The translations under genes and the position numbers were made by a program. A stretch of 64,000 bases of DNA from NCBI RefSeq assembly GCF_003675385.1, contig NZ_RCWZ01000006.1:186001-250000 (forward strand), written 5' to 3'. Shown piece by piece: positions 51,113 to 60,706 of the stretch (the stretch's first letter is position 1; each line of letters starts with the position of its first letter). Below the pieces are notes generated by a model, which saw only the letters and a list, made by a program, of their open reading frames with translations, ran no database searches and was not told where the DNA came from. The DNA is from Mucilaginibacter kameinonensis (GTDB lineage: Bacteria; Bacteroidota; Bacteroidia; Sphingobacteriales; Sphingobacteriaceae).

Positions 51113-52762
51113 ATGAAAATCGCGTTAGCACAGCTCAACTATCACGTAGGTAATTTTGAATCGAACACTAATAAAATCATTGACCATATCATCAAGGCAA
51201 AAAACCACGGGGCCGACCTGGTTGTATTTGCCGAACTATGTGTTTGCGGCTACCCTTCGCGCGATTTTTTAGAATTTGATGAGTTCATTGGCCTGTGCGA
51301 TGATGCTGCTAAAAAGATTGCCGAAGTATGTATTGATATCGCCTGTATCATTGGCCTGCCAACCCCTAACCATAAAACCGAAGGTAAAGACCTGAGCAAT
51401 TCTGCTTATTTTATTGAGAATGGTAAGGTGAAAGCGGTGGTGAACAAAGCCCTGTTACCTAACTATGATGTGTTTGACGAATATCGCTATTTTGAGCCTT
51501 CAACCGAGTTTAGCTGCATTGAGTTTAAAGGAAAACGTATAGCACTTACTATTTGCGAAGATCTTTGGAATACTATCGAAAACCCGCTGTATGTTACCCG
51601 GCCGATGGATACACTTATTCATCAAGATCCGCATGTGATGATCAATATAGCGGCGTCGCCATTTGCTTATAATCATGATGAAGAGCGCATTGAGATATTG
51701 AGCGACAATGCCAGCCGTTACAAGCTGCCTTTATTGTACGTTAACCATGTGGGCGCACAAACCGAACTGATATTTGACGGCGGCTCTCTTGTGTTTGATA
51801 ATACCGGAAAGCTGATTGATGAAATGCCTTATTTTGAGGAAAGCCTGGCCTATTACACGCTTAACGAAGACAATACGCTGAGCTTTGATCATCCTACAAC
51901 TATAAAAGCAGAACGCCCGGCGGATATTGAGCAGATCCATCAGGCCGTGATTCTGGGTATCCGCGATTATTTTTATAAATCGGGATTTAAGCAAGCTATT
52001 TTAGGTTTATCAGGCGGTATAGATTCGGCTGTTGTTTGCGCGCTGGCTGCCGAGGCGCTTGGCCCGCAAAATGTGATGGCTGTGTTGTTGCCTTCTCGTT
52101 TTTCAACAGATCATTCATTAAAAGACGCGCAGGATCTGGTTGATAACCTTGGTTGTAAGCACGAGATTGTGCCTATCAAAAGTATTACCGAAGCATTTGA
52201 AACGGCTTTAAACCCGCAATTTGATGGCCTGCCATTTAACATTGCCGAAGAGAATATTCAATCCCGCAGCAGGGCAGTTTTGTTGATGGCGATGTGTAAT
52301 AAGTTCGGTTACATTTTGCTGAATACCAGTAACAAGAGCGAAGCTGCTGTAGGTTACGGCACTTTGTATGGTGATATGTGCGGTGGTATCTCGGTTATTG
52401 GCGACGTGTACAAAACACAGGTTTTTGAGCTTGCGCGATATATTAACCGTGATAAGGAGATCATCCCGATCAATTCAATCGTTAAACCACCATCGGCAGA
52501 GTTAAGGCCCGACCAAAAGGATACCGATTCGCTGCCCGAGTATGACGTGCTTGATAAGATCCTGGCCGAGTATATCGAAAACCGGTGTTCATCGGCAGAG
52601 ATCATCAGGATGGGTTATGACGAAGCCACTGTTAAACGCGTAATTAAGCTTACCAATTCGGCAGAGCATAAGCGCTACCAGACCCCGCCTATTTTGAGGG
52701 TGTCGCCAAAAGCGTTTGGTATGGGACGAAGAATGCCAATTGTGGGTAAATACTTGTCGTAA
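51113..52762 (+). CDS. nadE: Glutamine-dependent NAD(+) synthetase
   Basis: A 549-residue two-domain enzyme. The N-terminal nitrilase-type glutaminase has the triad E41 (VVFAELCVCGYPSRD), K112 (NKALLPNYDVFDEYRYF) and C148 (ALTICEDLW). The C-terminal N-type ATP pyrophosphatase has SGGIDSA at 300-306, IQSRSRAVLLMAM and LNTSNKSEAAVGYGTLYGDMCGG. It converts deamido-NAD to NAD using ammonia released from glutamine. All catalytic residues are present. Confidence 0.97.
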   Translation: MKIALAQLNYHVGNFESNTNKIIDHIIKAKNHGADLVVFAELCVCGYPSRDFLEFDEFIGLCDDAAKKIAEVCIDIACIIGLPTPNHKTEGKDLSNSAYFIENGKVKAVVNKALLPNYDVFDEYRYFEPSTEFSCIEFKGKRIALTICEDLWNTIENPLYVTRPMDTLIHQDPHVMINIAASPFAYNHDEERIEILSDNASRYKLPLLYVNHVGAQTELIFDGGSLVFDNTGKLIDEMPYFEESLAYYTLNEDNTLSFDHPTTIKAERPADIEQIHQAVILGIRDYFYKSGFKQAILGLSGGIDSAVVCALAAEALGPQNVMAVLLPSRFSTDHSLKDAQDLVDNLGCKHEIVPIKSITEAFETALNPQFDGLPFNIAEENIQSRSRAVLLMAMCNKFGYILLNTSNKSEAAVGYGTLYGDMCGGISVIGDVYKTQVFELARYINRDKEIIPINSIVKPPSAELRPDQKDTDSLPEYDVLDKILAEYIENRCSSAEIIRMGYDEATVKRVIKLTNSAEHKRYQTPPILRVSPKAFGMGRRMPIVGKYLS

Positions 52763-52872
52763 CAGCTAATTTTTTCACTCTTTAACCAATAAGTATACGA
52801 ATGTTGTAAAGCAGCGTTGGTTTTATTTTAGTTGAGGCTGATTTTTCTTAAAATTGCCTATCTTTCAAACCA

Positions 52873-55800
52873 ATGATTAAACTTTACACAATTATTTCGT
52901 TTTGCTTTTTGCTATCAGTTGTGGCGACAAACGTCATGGCCCAGCAACCTTTGATCAGTGAAAAAAACAAGGTTCAGCTGAATGATATCTCAAAGCAGGC
53001 GCTCACAGACTACCAGGTATCTTATAAAAAGGCAGTATCATTGGCCGCAACACACGGCTGGACGCTATCACGCCGTACAAAAAGTGGCAACCTGCTTACC
53101 CTGCAGGGCGTTAATAAATTAGGGTTCCCGATATACCTCATAACACATAACAATACCACTGCGGCAGCTACTACAGGTACCAATACCTTACAACCAGGTG
53201 GTTCACTGGGCTTGAATTTATCCGGCTCGTCAGATTTTTTAAGCAATAAACTGGCCATATGGGACGGCGGTGCGGTTTACAAAGCCCACCAGGAGTTTGC
53301 AGGTAAAACCATTACCCTTAAAACTACCGCATCTGTAAATGATCATTCATCGCATGTGGCTGGTACTATGATAGCCAAAGGAATTTACGCGCCTGCCAAA
53401 GGGATGTCATTTGGTGCAACAACGTTGCTATCCTACGATTTTAATAATGACGAAGCTACCATGAGCGCCGCTGCCGCTAACCTGTTGCTGTCAAATCACT
53501 CCTATGGGGTAGTTGCCGGTTGGGATTATAACGATTCGGCGGCTCGTTGGGAATGGAATGGTTTACCCGGTGATACGGTTGACTATAACTTTGGTTTTTA
53601 TGATGCTAAAACAGCCAACTGGGATAAGATAGCATATAACGCGCCATATTATCTTATAGTTGAATCGGCCGGTAATGAACGGTCAAGCAATGGTCCGGCT
53701 GTTGGTGAAACCTACTACGGCTATAAAAGCAAGACCGATCAAACCTTTGTAAGTAAAGGTGCGCGGCCTGCAGGTATCAGCAATAACGATGGCTATGATA
53801 TTATCAGCACAAGCGGTAATGCCAAAAACATACTCACTGTAGGAGCAGTTTACCCGTTGCCCTACGGGCCTAAAGTAAGGGAGAATGTAGTGATTGCCCC
53901 CTTCAGTAGTTGGGGGCCGACTGATGACGGTCGCATTAAGCCCGATATTGTGGGTGATGGTGTAAATGTACTTTCGGTTGGTGTTGATAACACTACATCA
54001 TATCTTACGCTGTCGGGTACTTCAATGGCTGCTCCTAATGTTACAGGGTCGCTTTATTTATTGCAGGAATATTATGCTAAGCAAAACGGTGGGGCGTTTA
54101 TGCGTTCGGCTACATTGAAAGGATTGGTTTGCCATACCGCTTTTGACGCCGGAAATGTAGGCCCCGATTATATTTTTGGCTGGGGTTTACTGAACATGCC
54201 GGAAGCCGCGCAAGCAATAACCGATAACGGTGGCAAAAGCATAGTAAGTGAAAAAACGTTAAGCCAGGGACAAACACAAACCTATAATGTAATAGCATCG
54301 GGCAACCGGCTGCTGGCTGCAACCATAGCCTGGACAGATCTGCAAGGCACGGCCACTACGGAAGGGGTAATCAACAGCCGTACCCCTAAACTGGTGAATG
54401 ATCTTGATATCAGGGTGAGCGATGGTACTACTACTTTTACTCCCTGGGTGCTTGATCCGGAGAAACCGGGTTTTGCCGCGACTCATGGTGATAACATCCG
54501 TGATAATATTGAGCAGGTATATATCCCTAACTCGGTTCCCGGCAGAGCGTATACCATTACAGTATCACACAAAGGCACTTTATCATCCGGATCACAAGCC
54601 TATTCGCTCATTGTTACAGGAGTTGGCGGAACTGCTTATTGCGCTTCGGCCCCGCTTTCAAGTACCGATTCGAGGGTTGATAACTTTAAACTGGCTAATA
54701 TTGATAATTCTCCTGCTGCAGGTTGCACAAGTTATTCGGATTACACCAGTCTCACCGCGCAGCTTGAACAGGCTAAAACATACCCTTTAAGTATTACGCT
54801 GGGCACTTGCGGCAACAATTTCAATAAAGCCGCCAAAGTATTTATCGACTGGAATGCCAACGGTGTTTTTGAAGATAACGAGCTGGTTGCTACAACCGGT
54901 ATCATTAATGGTGCGGGTACTTATAATACCAATATCACTGTACCCGGTACGGTAGTTGCCGGCGCATATAGCCTGATGCGGGTTGTACTTACCGAAACAG
55001 GTGACGCATCAACTATTAAAGCTTGCGGTACTTATGCCAAAGGCGAAACACAGGATTACAGGGTACAGTTTCTGCAAACCAGTATCGATGCGGGCGTTAT
55101 CTCTATCGTAAGTCCGGGTAGTAGTGGTTCATGCTCAGAAAGTACGCCTGTCACAGTGCGAATTAAAAACTTCGGTAACGCGGCTATCAATAATATTCCT
55201 ATTACGGTTACCATTACCGATGCCAATAACCTTACAACTACTTATAACGAAACTTATAAAAGCTCGTTGCCTGCCTTAGCCGAAGACAACTTTACCTTTA
55301 GTCAGCAGTTTAACGCGGTTGCGGGTGCTTCTTACACAATTACTGCCACCAGTAAACTTACTGGTGATCCGGTTAGTAGCAATAACTCGACAACAGCTAA
55401 TGTGGTGATTAATTCGCCGGCAATCATTGGTGATCTGAGTGCTTATTATTGTGCCACCACCAGCCAATACGAGTTATTTGGTACCGGCGACGGTACCGTA
55501 TTATGGTATCAGAATGCTAACGACGTTTTACCTATAGCTGCAGGGAGTGAAGCTTTAACCAGTCAGGCTCCGGTTAATAATACCTATTACGCGGGTATTA
55601 ATGATTTTAAAGGAACTATTGGCGCTGCCACTAAAGGCGCTTTTACGGCTGGTGGATATAACCAGTTTACGCCTTATATAACTGTAAATACCAAGGTGCC
55701 GGTGCTCATTAAAAGCGCGCGTCTTTATATTGGTAATTCGGGTAAGATTACCTTTAACGTAGCTAACGCTAACGGGCAGATTGTTTCTTCAACTTCTATC

Positions 55801-56613
55801 GATGCTGTTGCTACGCGCACTACGCCGCTGGCCGGTGCACAGCCCGATGATCCAAATGATCAGGGGCAGGTGTATGACCTTAACCTGTCGTTACCGGCTG
55901 CCGGTGACTACCAGATCTCCGTTGATTTTGCAGATCAGGCTACCATATACCGGAGCAACGGAGGGGTAACGGGGTATCCTTTCAAAATAGGCAATATATT
56001 TAGTATTACCGGCAACAGTGCCACCGCAACCAATGGTGATACCACAGCATATAAAGACTACTACTACTATTTTTACGATATGAAGGTGCAAAGCCTGGGC
56101 TGCGCGTCTGCCGCACGTAAAGCGGTAACATTAAGTAAGCCGGTTATCACCCAGGCAAATAACACCCTCACCTCGAGCTTTAATGATGGTAACCAATGGC
56201 TGTTGGATGGTAACGTTATAAGCGGGGCTACAGCCGTGACTTACAATCCAACACAAAGCGGAAAATACCAGGTACAGGTTACTCTGGCTAACGGCTGCGC
56301 GGCACAGTCTGATAATTATTTTTATGCGCGGGAAGGTGTCGCCGGGAATAAGAGCGAGATAGGATTAAGCGCATTCCCGGTACCGGTAAGTACCAATTTG
56401 AATGTGGTGTTTTCGGCTAAGGAAGCCGCCATTATGAAACTATCGCTTATCAATGCCGGTGGCGAAGCTGTTTATCAAAGTGCACAGCAAAATATTGATC
56501 AGGGGCCTTATAGCACCACCCTTAACGTGAGCAGGCAAACACCGGGAGTGTATGTGTTAAAAGTATTACTGGGGCAGAAGGTTTATTCACAAAAAATTAT
56601 CATCACCCGTTAA
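52873..56613 (+). CDS. T9SS-secreted subtilisin-like serine protease with GEVED domain
   Basis: A 1246-residue exported protein. The signal peptide ends about residue 24 (NVMAQQ). The S8 catalytic domain has D131 (LAIWDGG), H161 (DHSSHVAGT) and S384 (LSGTSMAAPNVTG), with the oxyanion region VESAGNERSS. After it come a P-like beta domain (about 455-590), a GEVED domain (about 615-735, KVFIDWNANGVFEDNE and GETQDYRV), CARDB-like repeats (about 745-860), and a type A T9SS sorting domain at the end (about 1165-1246, LSAFPVPVSTNLNVVFSAKE). This makes it a predicted client of GldKLMN. The N-terminal region 25-120 looks like a propeptide. Confidence 0.94.
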   Translation: MIKLYTIISFCFLLSVVATNVMAQQPLISEKNKVQLNDISKQALTDYQVSYKKAVSLAATHGWTLSRRTKSGNLLTLQGVNKLGFPIYLITHNNTTAAATTGTNTLQPGGSLGLNLSGSSDFLSNKLAIWDGGAVYKAHQEFAGKTITLKTTASVNDHSSHVAGTMIAKGIYAPAKGMSFGATTLLSYDFNNDEATMSAAAANLLLSNHSYGVVAGWDYNDSAARWEWNGLPGDTVDYNFGFYDAKTANWDKIAYNAPYYLIVESAGNERSSNGPAVGETYYGYKSKTDQTFVSKGARPAGISNNDGYDIISTSGNAKNILTVGAVYPLPYGPKVRENVVIAPFSSWGPTDDGRIKPDIVGDGVNVLSVGVDNTTSYLTLSGTSMAAPNVTGSLYLLQEYYAKQNGGAFMRSATLKGLVCHTAFDAGNVGPDYIFGWGLLNMPEAAQAITDNGGKSIVSEKTLSQGQTQTYNVIASGNRLLAATIAWTDLQGTATTEGVINSRTPKLVNDLDIRVSDGTTTFTPWVLDPEKPGFAATHGDNIRDNIEQVYIPNSVPGRAYTITVSHKGTLSSGSQAYSLIVTGVGGTAYCASAPLSSTDSRVDNFKLANIDNSPAAGCTSYSDYTSLTAQLEQAKTYPLSITLGTCGNNFNKAAKVFIDWNANGVFEDNELVATTGIINGAGTYNTNITVPGTVVAGAYSLMRVVLTETGDASTIKACGTYAKGETQDYRVQFLQTSIDAGVISIVSPGSSGSCSESTPVTVRIKNFGNAAINNIPITVTITDANNLTTTYNETYKSSLPALAEDNFTFSQQFNAVAGASYTITATSKLTGDPVSSNNSTTANVVINSPAIIGDLSAYYCATTSQYELFGTGDGTVLWYQNANDVLPIAAGSEALTSQAPVNNTYYAGINDFKGTIGAATKGAFTAGGYNQFTPYITVNTKVPVLIKSARLYIGNSGKITFNVANANGQIVSSTSIDAVATRTTPLAGAQPDDPNDQGQVYDLNLSLPAAGDYQISVDFADQATIYRSNGGVTGYPFKIGNIFSITGNSATATNGDTTAYKDYYYYFYDMKVQSLGCASAARKAVTLSKPVITQANNTLTSSFNDGNQWLLDGNVISGATAVTYNPTQSGKYQVQVTLANGCAAQSDNYFYAREGVAGNKSEIGLSAFPVPVSTNLNVVFSAKEAAIMKLSLINAGGEAVYQSAQQNIDQGPYSTTLNVSRQTPGVYVLKVLLGQKVYSQKIIITR

Positions 56614-56641
56614 GCAGGTGATGATAGCTTTCCATTAATTT

Positions 56642-57136
56642 TTAGAAGGTATATTTTACGCCCAGTCCGGGTGCAATGTCAAAGAAGGGGCCTCTCGCCA
56701 ACTCCAGACGTGGGTTAAGGTCAAGGCTGATAGCGATAGGGGCAGAGGGTAGTACATATTCTAAACCGATTACCGCATCGGCACCAATCAGGATGTGTTT
56801 GCCATTATAGTATTCGTCATCGCCACCAAAGCGTTTGTAGTAACCACTGCCTACCGAACCAAGGTGACCACCAAAGCCATAATAAAAGCTTAGTTTATCA
56901 ACGTTAAAGGCTTGCTGGTTTAATTCGTATAAACCCGTTAGTACCGCGCCATGATCGCGAATGCCTAAAATGCCTTCAAGCGCTGTGCCTTTATCCATAA
57001 AGTATTTAACGGATGGACCAATCTCGTATGCGCCAAACTTTAAACCTACTGCTGTTTTATAGTCCTGGGCTTGTGATTTTTTGCTGATAAGTAAAAGGGA
57101 AACGGAAAGAAATAAAAGGTACGTTAATTTTTTCAT
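56642..57136 (-). CDS. Predicted small outer-membrane beta-barrel protein
   Basis: From ATG at 57136 the product is 164 residues with a signal peptide (about 1-23, ending SQAQD). The mature part has alternating hydrophobic/polar strands (TAVGLKFGAYEIGPSVKYFM, GLYELNQ, KLSFYYGFGGHLGS, IGADAVIGLEYVLP, ISLDLNPRLELARG) and ends GLGVKYTF, a C-terminal aromatic as in outer-membrane barrels. Strand count suggests an OmpW/OmpA-type eight-strand barrel. Its function is unknown. Confidence 0.72.
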   Translation of the reverse strand: MKKLTYLLFLSVSLLLISKKSQAQDYKTAVGLKFGAYEIGPSVKYFMDKGTALEGILGIRDHGAVLTGLYELNQQAFNVDKLSFYYGFGGHLGSVGSGYYKRFGGDDEYYNGKHILIGADAVIGLEYVLPSAPIAISLDLNPRLELARGPFFDIAPGLGVKYTF

Positions 57137-57379
57137 GCAGATGAATTTAATGATTGACAATATTGTAGCTGTAACAAAAAAGTGACCAGCTTGTTTAACT
57201 CAATTTGAGCTTTTATATTTTATGCAAATAAACGGCAGAATTGACTTTTTATGGTATTAGCCCGGGAAAAACATTCCTGTTTTGTTTCTATTGGATTGGT
57301 TTCCAGCGTGAAAGAATAGGGGTGGATTGTTAAATTAAGTGTCTGAATGATATAAATTAGTGAAAATTAAATTGTTGTA

Positions 57380-59101
57380 ATGACTATAAACTTCTTCAAA
57401 GCAAATAATCCGAAATGCCGGTTCCTGTTTTTTGCCGTAATGTTTTTCACCCTGGCTGGCTGTGCGCCGGGGCAACTGGGATTGAACAACAGCGGTCAAT
57501 ACCACAACGGAATGGTGGTTTGCGCCTATCCTGATGCAGCACAGGTTGGGCTTGATATATTGAAAAAAGGAGGTAACGCGGTTGACGCCGCTGTCGCGGT
57601 TCAATTTGCTTTAACCGTTACTTTACCCGAGGCCGGTAACATAGGCGGAGGTGGCTTCATGGTTTACCGTGCGGGTGATGGCAAAACAAGTACGCTCGAT
57701 TTTAGGGAGAAGGGCCCTGCTGCCGCCAATGCTAACATGTACCTCGATTCGGCAGGCAACGTAATTCCTGATATGAGCCTGTATACACACAAGGCCTCGG
57801 GCGTGCCGGGGTCTGTTGATGGCATGGTGGAAGCTCATCGTAAATATGGAAAACTGAAATGGGCCGACCTGGTACAACCTGCTATTAACCTTGCCCGTAA
57901 TGGTTTTAAGATAACCAAACACCTGGCGAAGGATCTGAACAGTGCCGCCGAACAGTTTAAAAAGTTAAATCCCGGTAAAAACTACCTGGTAAAGGATGGC
58001 GAATGGAAAGAAGGTGATTTACTGTTGCAGGAAGATCTTGCCAAAACATTTGAACAGATCCGAGATAAAGGTCGCGATGGGTTTTACGACGGCCCGGTTG
58101 CTGATTTATTAGTCGCTGAAATGAAACAAGGCAACGGACTCATCACCAAGGCCGATCTTAAAAACTACCATTCCGTTTGGCGTAACGCGCTTATTGGTCA
58201 ATATAAGGAATATAAGATCATCACTATGCCGCCGCCGTCAAGTGGCGGGATTGCCTTATTACAACTGTTGAAATCGGTTGAGCCTTATCCGCTTAAACAA
58301 TGGGGATATAACCAGGATTCTACCATCAGGCTTATTGTAGAGGCCGAACGCAGGGTATATGCCGATAGATCTAAATATCTTGGCGACCCGGATTTTTATA
58401 AAGTGCCGGTTGATAGCCTGCTCAGGCCGGCTTATATCACATCCCGTATGAAAACTTTTAGCTGGGATGCTGCCACGCCAAGCACCAGTATCCAACCAGG
58501 TTCATTTGTTGGTTATGAAAGCGATCAAACTACCCATTATTCTATTGTTGATAGGTATGGAAACGCGGTATCTATCACAACTACATTGAACGACACTTTT
58601 GGCTCAAGGATTTTTGTAAGCGGGGCGGGTTTTTTGCTTAATAACGAAATGGACGATTTCAGCTCAAAACCGGGAGTGCCAAACATGTACGGACTTATCG
58701 GCGGCAAGGCAAACAGTATCCAGCCAGGTAAACGGATGCTATCATCCATGACCCCAACCATTGTTGAAAAAGATGGTAAATTGTTTATGGTGGTTGGCAC
58801 CCCCGGTGGCTCAACCATTATCACCTCGGTTTTTCAAACCATACTCAACGTAATTGAATTTAATCAGAGTATGCAACAGGCAGTTGCTTCAAAGCGTTTC
58901 CACAGCCAATGGTTGCCCGATGAGGTAACTGTTGAAAAAGACGGTATTGATAGCGTTACTGTGAGCAAACTGCAAAGTAAAGGATACAAAATAGTAAGCA
59001 GGCAATCCATCGGCAGGGTTGATGCCATCATCAAAACCAAATGGGGCTACTACGAAGGCGGTGCAGACCCGAGAGGGGATGATACAAAGATGGGTTGGTA
59101 A
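57380..59101 (+). CDS. ggt: Gamma-glutamyltransferase
   Basis: A 573-residue lipoprotein (TLAGC, Cys28) of the N-terminal-nucleophile hydrolase class. The precursor cleaves itself before T384 (DQT-THYSIVDRYGNAVSITTTLN), which becomes the catalytic Thr of the small subunit. Conserved regions include GGNAVDAAVAVQFALTVTLPEAGNIGGGGFMV, SGVPGSVDGM, GSRIFVSGAGFLLNNEMDDFS and SSMTPTIV, LVVGTPGG-like. It breaks or transfers the gamma-glutamyl bond of glutathione in the periplasm. The start is ATG at 57380. Confidence 0.94.
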   Translation: MTINFFKANNPKCRFLFFAVMFFTLAGCAPGQLGLNNSGQYHNGMVVCAYPDAAQVGLDILKKGGNAVDAAVAVQFALTVTLPEAGNIGGGGFMVYRAGDGKTSTLDFREKGPAAANANMYLDSAGNVIPDMSLYTHKASGVPGSVDGMVEAHRKYGKLKWADLVQPAINLARNGFKITKHLAKDLNSAAEQFKKLNPGKNYLVKDGEWKEGDLLLQEDLAKTFEQIRDKGRDGFYDGPVADLLVAEMKQGNGLITKADLKNYHSVWRNALIGQYKEYKIITMPPPSSGGIALLQLLKSVEPYPLKQWGYNQDSTIRLIVEAERRVYADRSKYLGDPDFYKVPVDSLLRPAYITSRMKTFSWDAATPSTSIQPGSFVGYESDQTTHYSIVDRYGNAVSITTTLNDTFGSRIFVSGAGFLLNNEMDDFSSKPGVPNMYGLIGGKANSIQPGKRMLSSMTPTIVEKDGKLFMVVGTPGGSTIITSVFQTILNVIEFNQSMQQAVASKRFHSQWLPDEVTVEKDGIDSVTVSKLQSKGYKIVSRQSIGRVDAIIKTKWGYYEGGADPRGDDTKMGW

Positions 59102-59105
59102 CGAT

Positions 59106-59280
59106 AGTTAGTTTAGTTGCAGGGGCCGCTTAGTTGCAGCAGCAGTGACAGTAGCAGTAAAATGTTTATAAAATGGCTGCTCGATTTACTGAACGGTTGT
59201 GCATGAACAACTAAATAACTGCCGCTGCTACTGCAACTGCCACTATCATAACCAGTCCAAACAGCCACTGCAACTAAATT
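59106..59280. repeat. Inverted-word element, word AGTTGCAG
   Basis: The left arm (59106-59158) holds TAGTTGCAGGGG, TAGTTGCAGCAGCAGTGACAGTAGCAG. The right arm (59209-59280) holds CTGCCGCTGCTACTGCAACTGCCACT and CACTGCAACTAAATT. A loop of about 50 bases lies between. It follows ggt and precedes the MarR gene. Confidence 0.75.
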
Positions 59281-59316
59281 TGCGTAATCAATATCCATTT
59301 CTTACGTTTGGTAGGC

Positions 59317-59760
59317 ATGCATAATAATGTAAAACACCAGGAAACTATCGACTATTTTATAAAAATAGTGTGGCAAACCATGGCTAACCGGTACAACCAG
59401 TTAGTTACGGAGTTTGGCTTTACACAATCAATAGGTTACCTGCTCATTAATATCGACGAAAAAGAAGGCACTACCGTATCGCAGGCGGCGGCCTTGCTGG
59501 GGCTTAAATCAACCAGCTTGTCACGCATGCTCAGTCAGCTGGAAGCCACCGGTCTTATTTACCGCGAAAGTAACGAGGGGGATAAACGCTCAGTTAAGAT
59601 ATACCTTACCCCCTTAGGTAAAGAAAAACGGCACCAGGCCCGAGTAATAGTAAGGCAGTTTAATAACTACCTTGACGCCAACATCAGCGAAGCCGATAAA
59701 CAGCACCTCATCGAAACCCTTAAAAAACTCAACAAGCTTACAGTTAATTATAAACCCTGA
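59317..59760 (+). CDS. MarR-family transcriptional regulator
   Basis: From ATG at 59317 the product is 147 residues (a TTG at 59308 would add 3). The winged helix-turn-helix is ATVSQAAALLGLKSTSLSRMLSQLEATGLIYRE (here TTVSQAAALL...), with the wing SNEGDKRSVKIYLTPLGKE and terminal dimerisation helix. These regulators respond to phenolics or oxidants. Its target is not evident; the nearest gene upstream is ggt, and downstream are FKBP lipoproteins after a 367-base array. Confidence 0.92.
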   Translation: MHNNVKHQETIDYFIKIVWQTMANRYNQLVTEFGFTQSIGYLLINIDEKEGTTVSQAAALLGLKSTSLSRMLSQLEATGLIYRESNEGDKRSVKIYLTPLGKEKRHQARVIVRQFNNYLDANISEADKQHLIETLKKLNKLTVNYKP

Positions 59761-59764
59761 GTTT

Positions 59765-59985
59765 GCTGCGCGTCATTTACTTCGCAGTCATTTACTTCGT
59801 GTCATTGCGCTGCGCTGTCGTTACGCGTTGCAGTCATTTTGCTTCGCAGTCATTTTGCTATGCAGCCATTTTACTTTGTATCATTAAATGTTAATTTCTT
59901 GTGGTGCAGTGGTCAATGACCAATGACAGCGCAGCGCAATGACTGACGTAGCAAAAAATGACTGCGAAGCAAAATGACGGTAGTA
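59765..59985. repeat. Inverted array of a 16-17 base word (TCATTTTGCTTCGCAG)
   Basis: The left arm (about 59772-59885) contains seven to eight degenerate copies: GTCATTTACTTCGCA, GTCATTTACTTCGTG, GTCATTGCGCTGCGC, GTCATTTTGCTTCGCA, GTCATTTTGCTATGCA and so on. The right arm (about 59920-59980) has the same words inverted (CAATGACAGCGCAGCG, AATGACTGACG, AATGACTGCGAAGC). The 367-base gap 59761-60127 holds this and no gene. The same words begin again at 63855 at the end of the window. Confidence 0.85.
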
Positions 59986-60127
59986 CACTTTTACTTCAAA
60001 TCGAACGTTTTAGCTTCAAAATATCCGCTGTGGGATGTTATAAACGGTGCCTGCTTTTTATTAATTGTTAAAAAGTGTTAAGCTGCCGTTTTTCTATTTT
60101 AAAAGAATAAATTTGCCTTTTGAATTG

Positions 60128-60628
60128 ATGAACAGGATTCTGTTAGTTTTACTGCTGTTAAGCACCATTATTTTCGGATGTGTTAAATCATCTGTCGACC
60201 CTGCTGTACAATACCGGGCACAAGCCGCTATTGATGATAAGATAATCAGCGATTATTTGGCTGCCAATAGTACGCTTAAAGCTAAGCGGGTAGATACAAC
60301 AGGTGTTTACTATATTGTGAATGACGGCGAAGGCGGAACCGGTAATGTTCTTTATACCAATTCGACACAGGTTACAGTTGGTTTTACCGGCAAGGTCCTG
60401 ACATCGGGTTTTGTGTTTGCGCAAACAGATCAGTTTCACCCCAGCTATGTACTGGGAGCTGTAATTAAAGGCTGGCAGTTAGGCATTCCACAGATAAAAC
60501 CGGGAGGAAAGGTGAGGTTGCTGATCCCTTCGCGTTATGCTTACGGGCCATATGCGCAGGATTCGATACATTTGCCGGCTAATTCGGTACTTGATTTTCA
60601 AATTCAGTTGTATGGCGTAACCAATTAA
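60128..60628 (+). CDS. FKBP-type peptidyl-prolyl isomerase lipoprotein, one domain
   Basis: From ATG at 60128 the product is 166 residues with a lipobox (IIFGC, Cys18). The single FKBP domain includes TQVTVGFTGKVLTSGFVFAQT, VIKGWQLGIPQIKPGGKVRLLIPSRYAYG and SVLDFQIQLYGV. The key FKBP aromatic and Asp residues are partly changed, so isomerase activity is not certain. A longer frame from 60065 would remove the lipobox position and is not used. A two-domain relative follows 78 bases later. Confidence 0.88.
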   Translation: MNRILLVLLLLSTIIFGCVKSSVDPAVQYRAQAAIDDKIISDYLAANSTLKAKRVDTTGVYYIVNDGEGGTGNVLYTNSTQVTVGFTGKVLTSGFVFAQTDQFHPSYVLGAVIKGWQLGIPQIKPGGKVRLLIPSRYAYGPYAQDSIHLPANSVLDFQIQLYGVTN

Positions 60629-60706
60629 TAAAGCCTGATAAAAAAGAATAATATAAGCCAGGAAAAGCAAAGCGCTTTTGGCGGTTAAAAAGACAAATTA
60701 TAATAA

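Noticed and set aside
59672..59887. 71-codon frame overlapping the MarR gene and array
   Set aside because: It is out of phase with MarR and continues into the TCATTTTGC repeats, so it is a shadow.
59765..59985. CRISPR array
   Set aside because: The repeat words are 16-17 bases, degenerate, without spacers and with an inverted second half; no cas genes are present.
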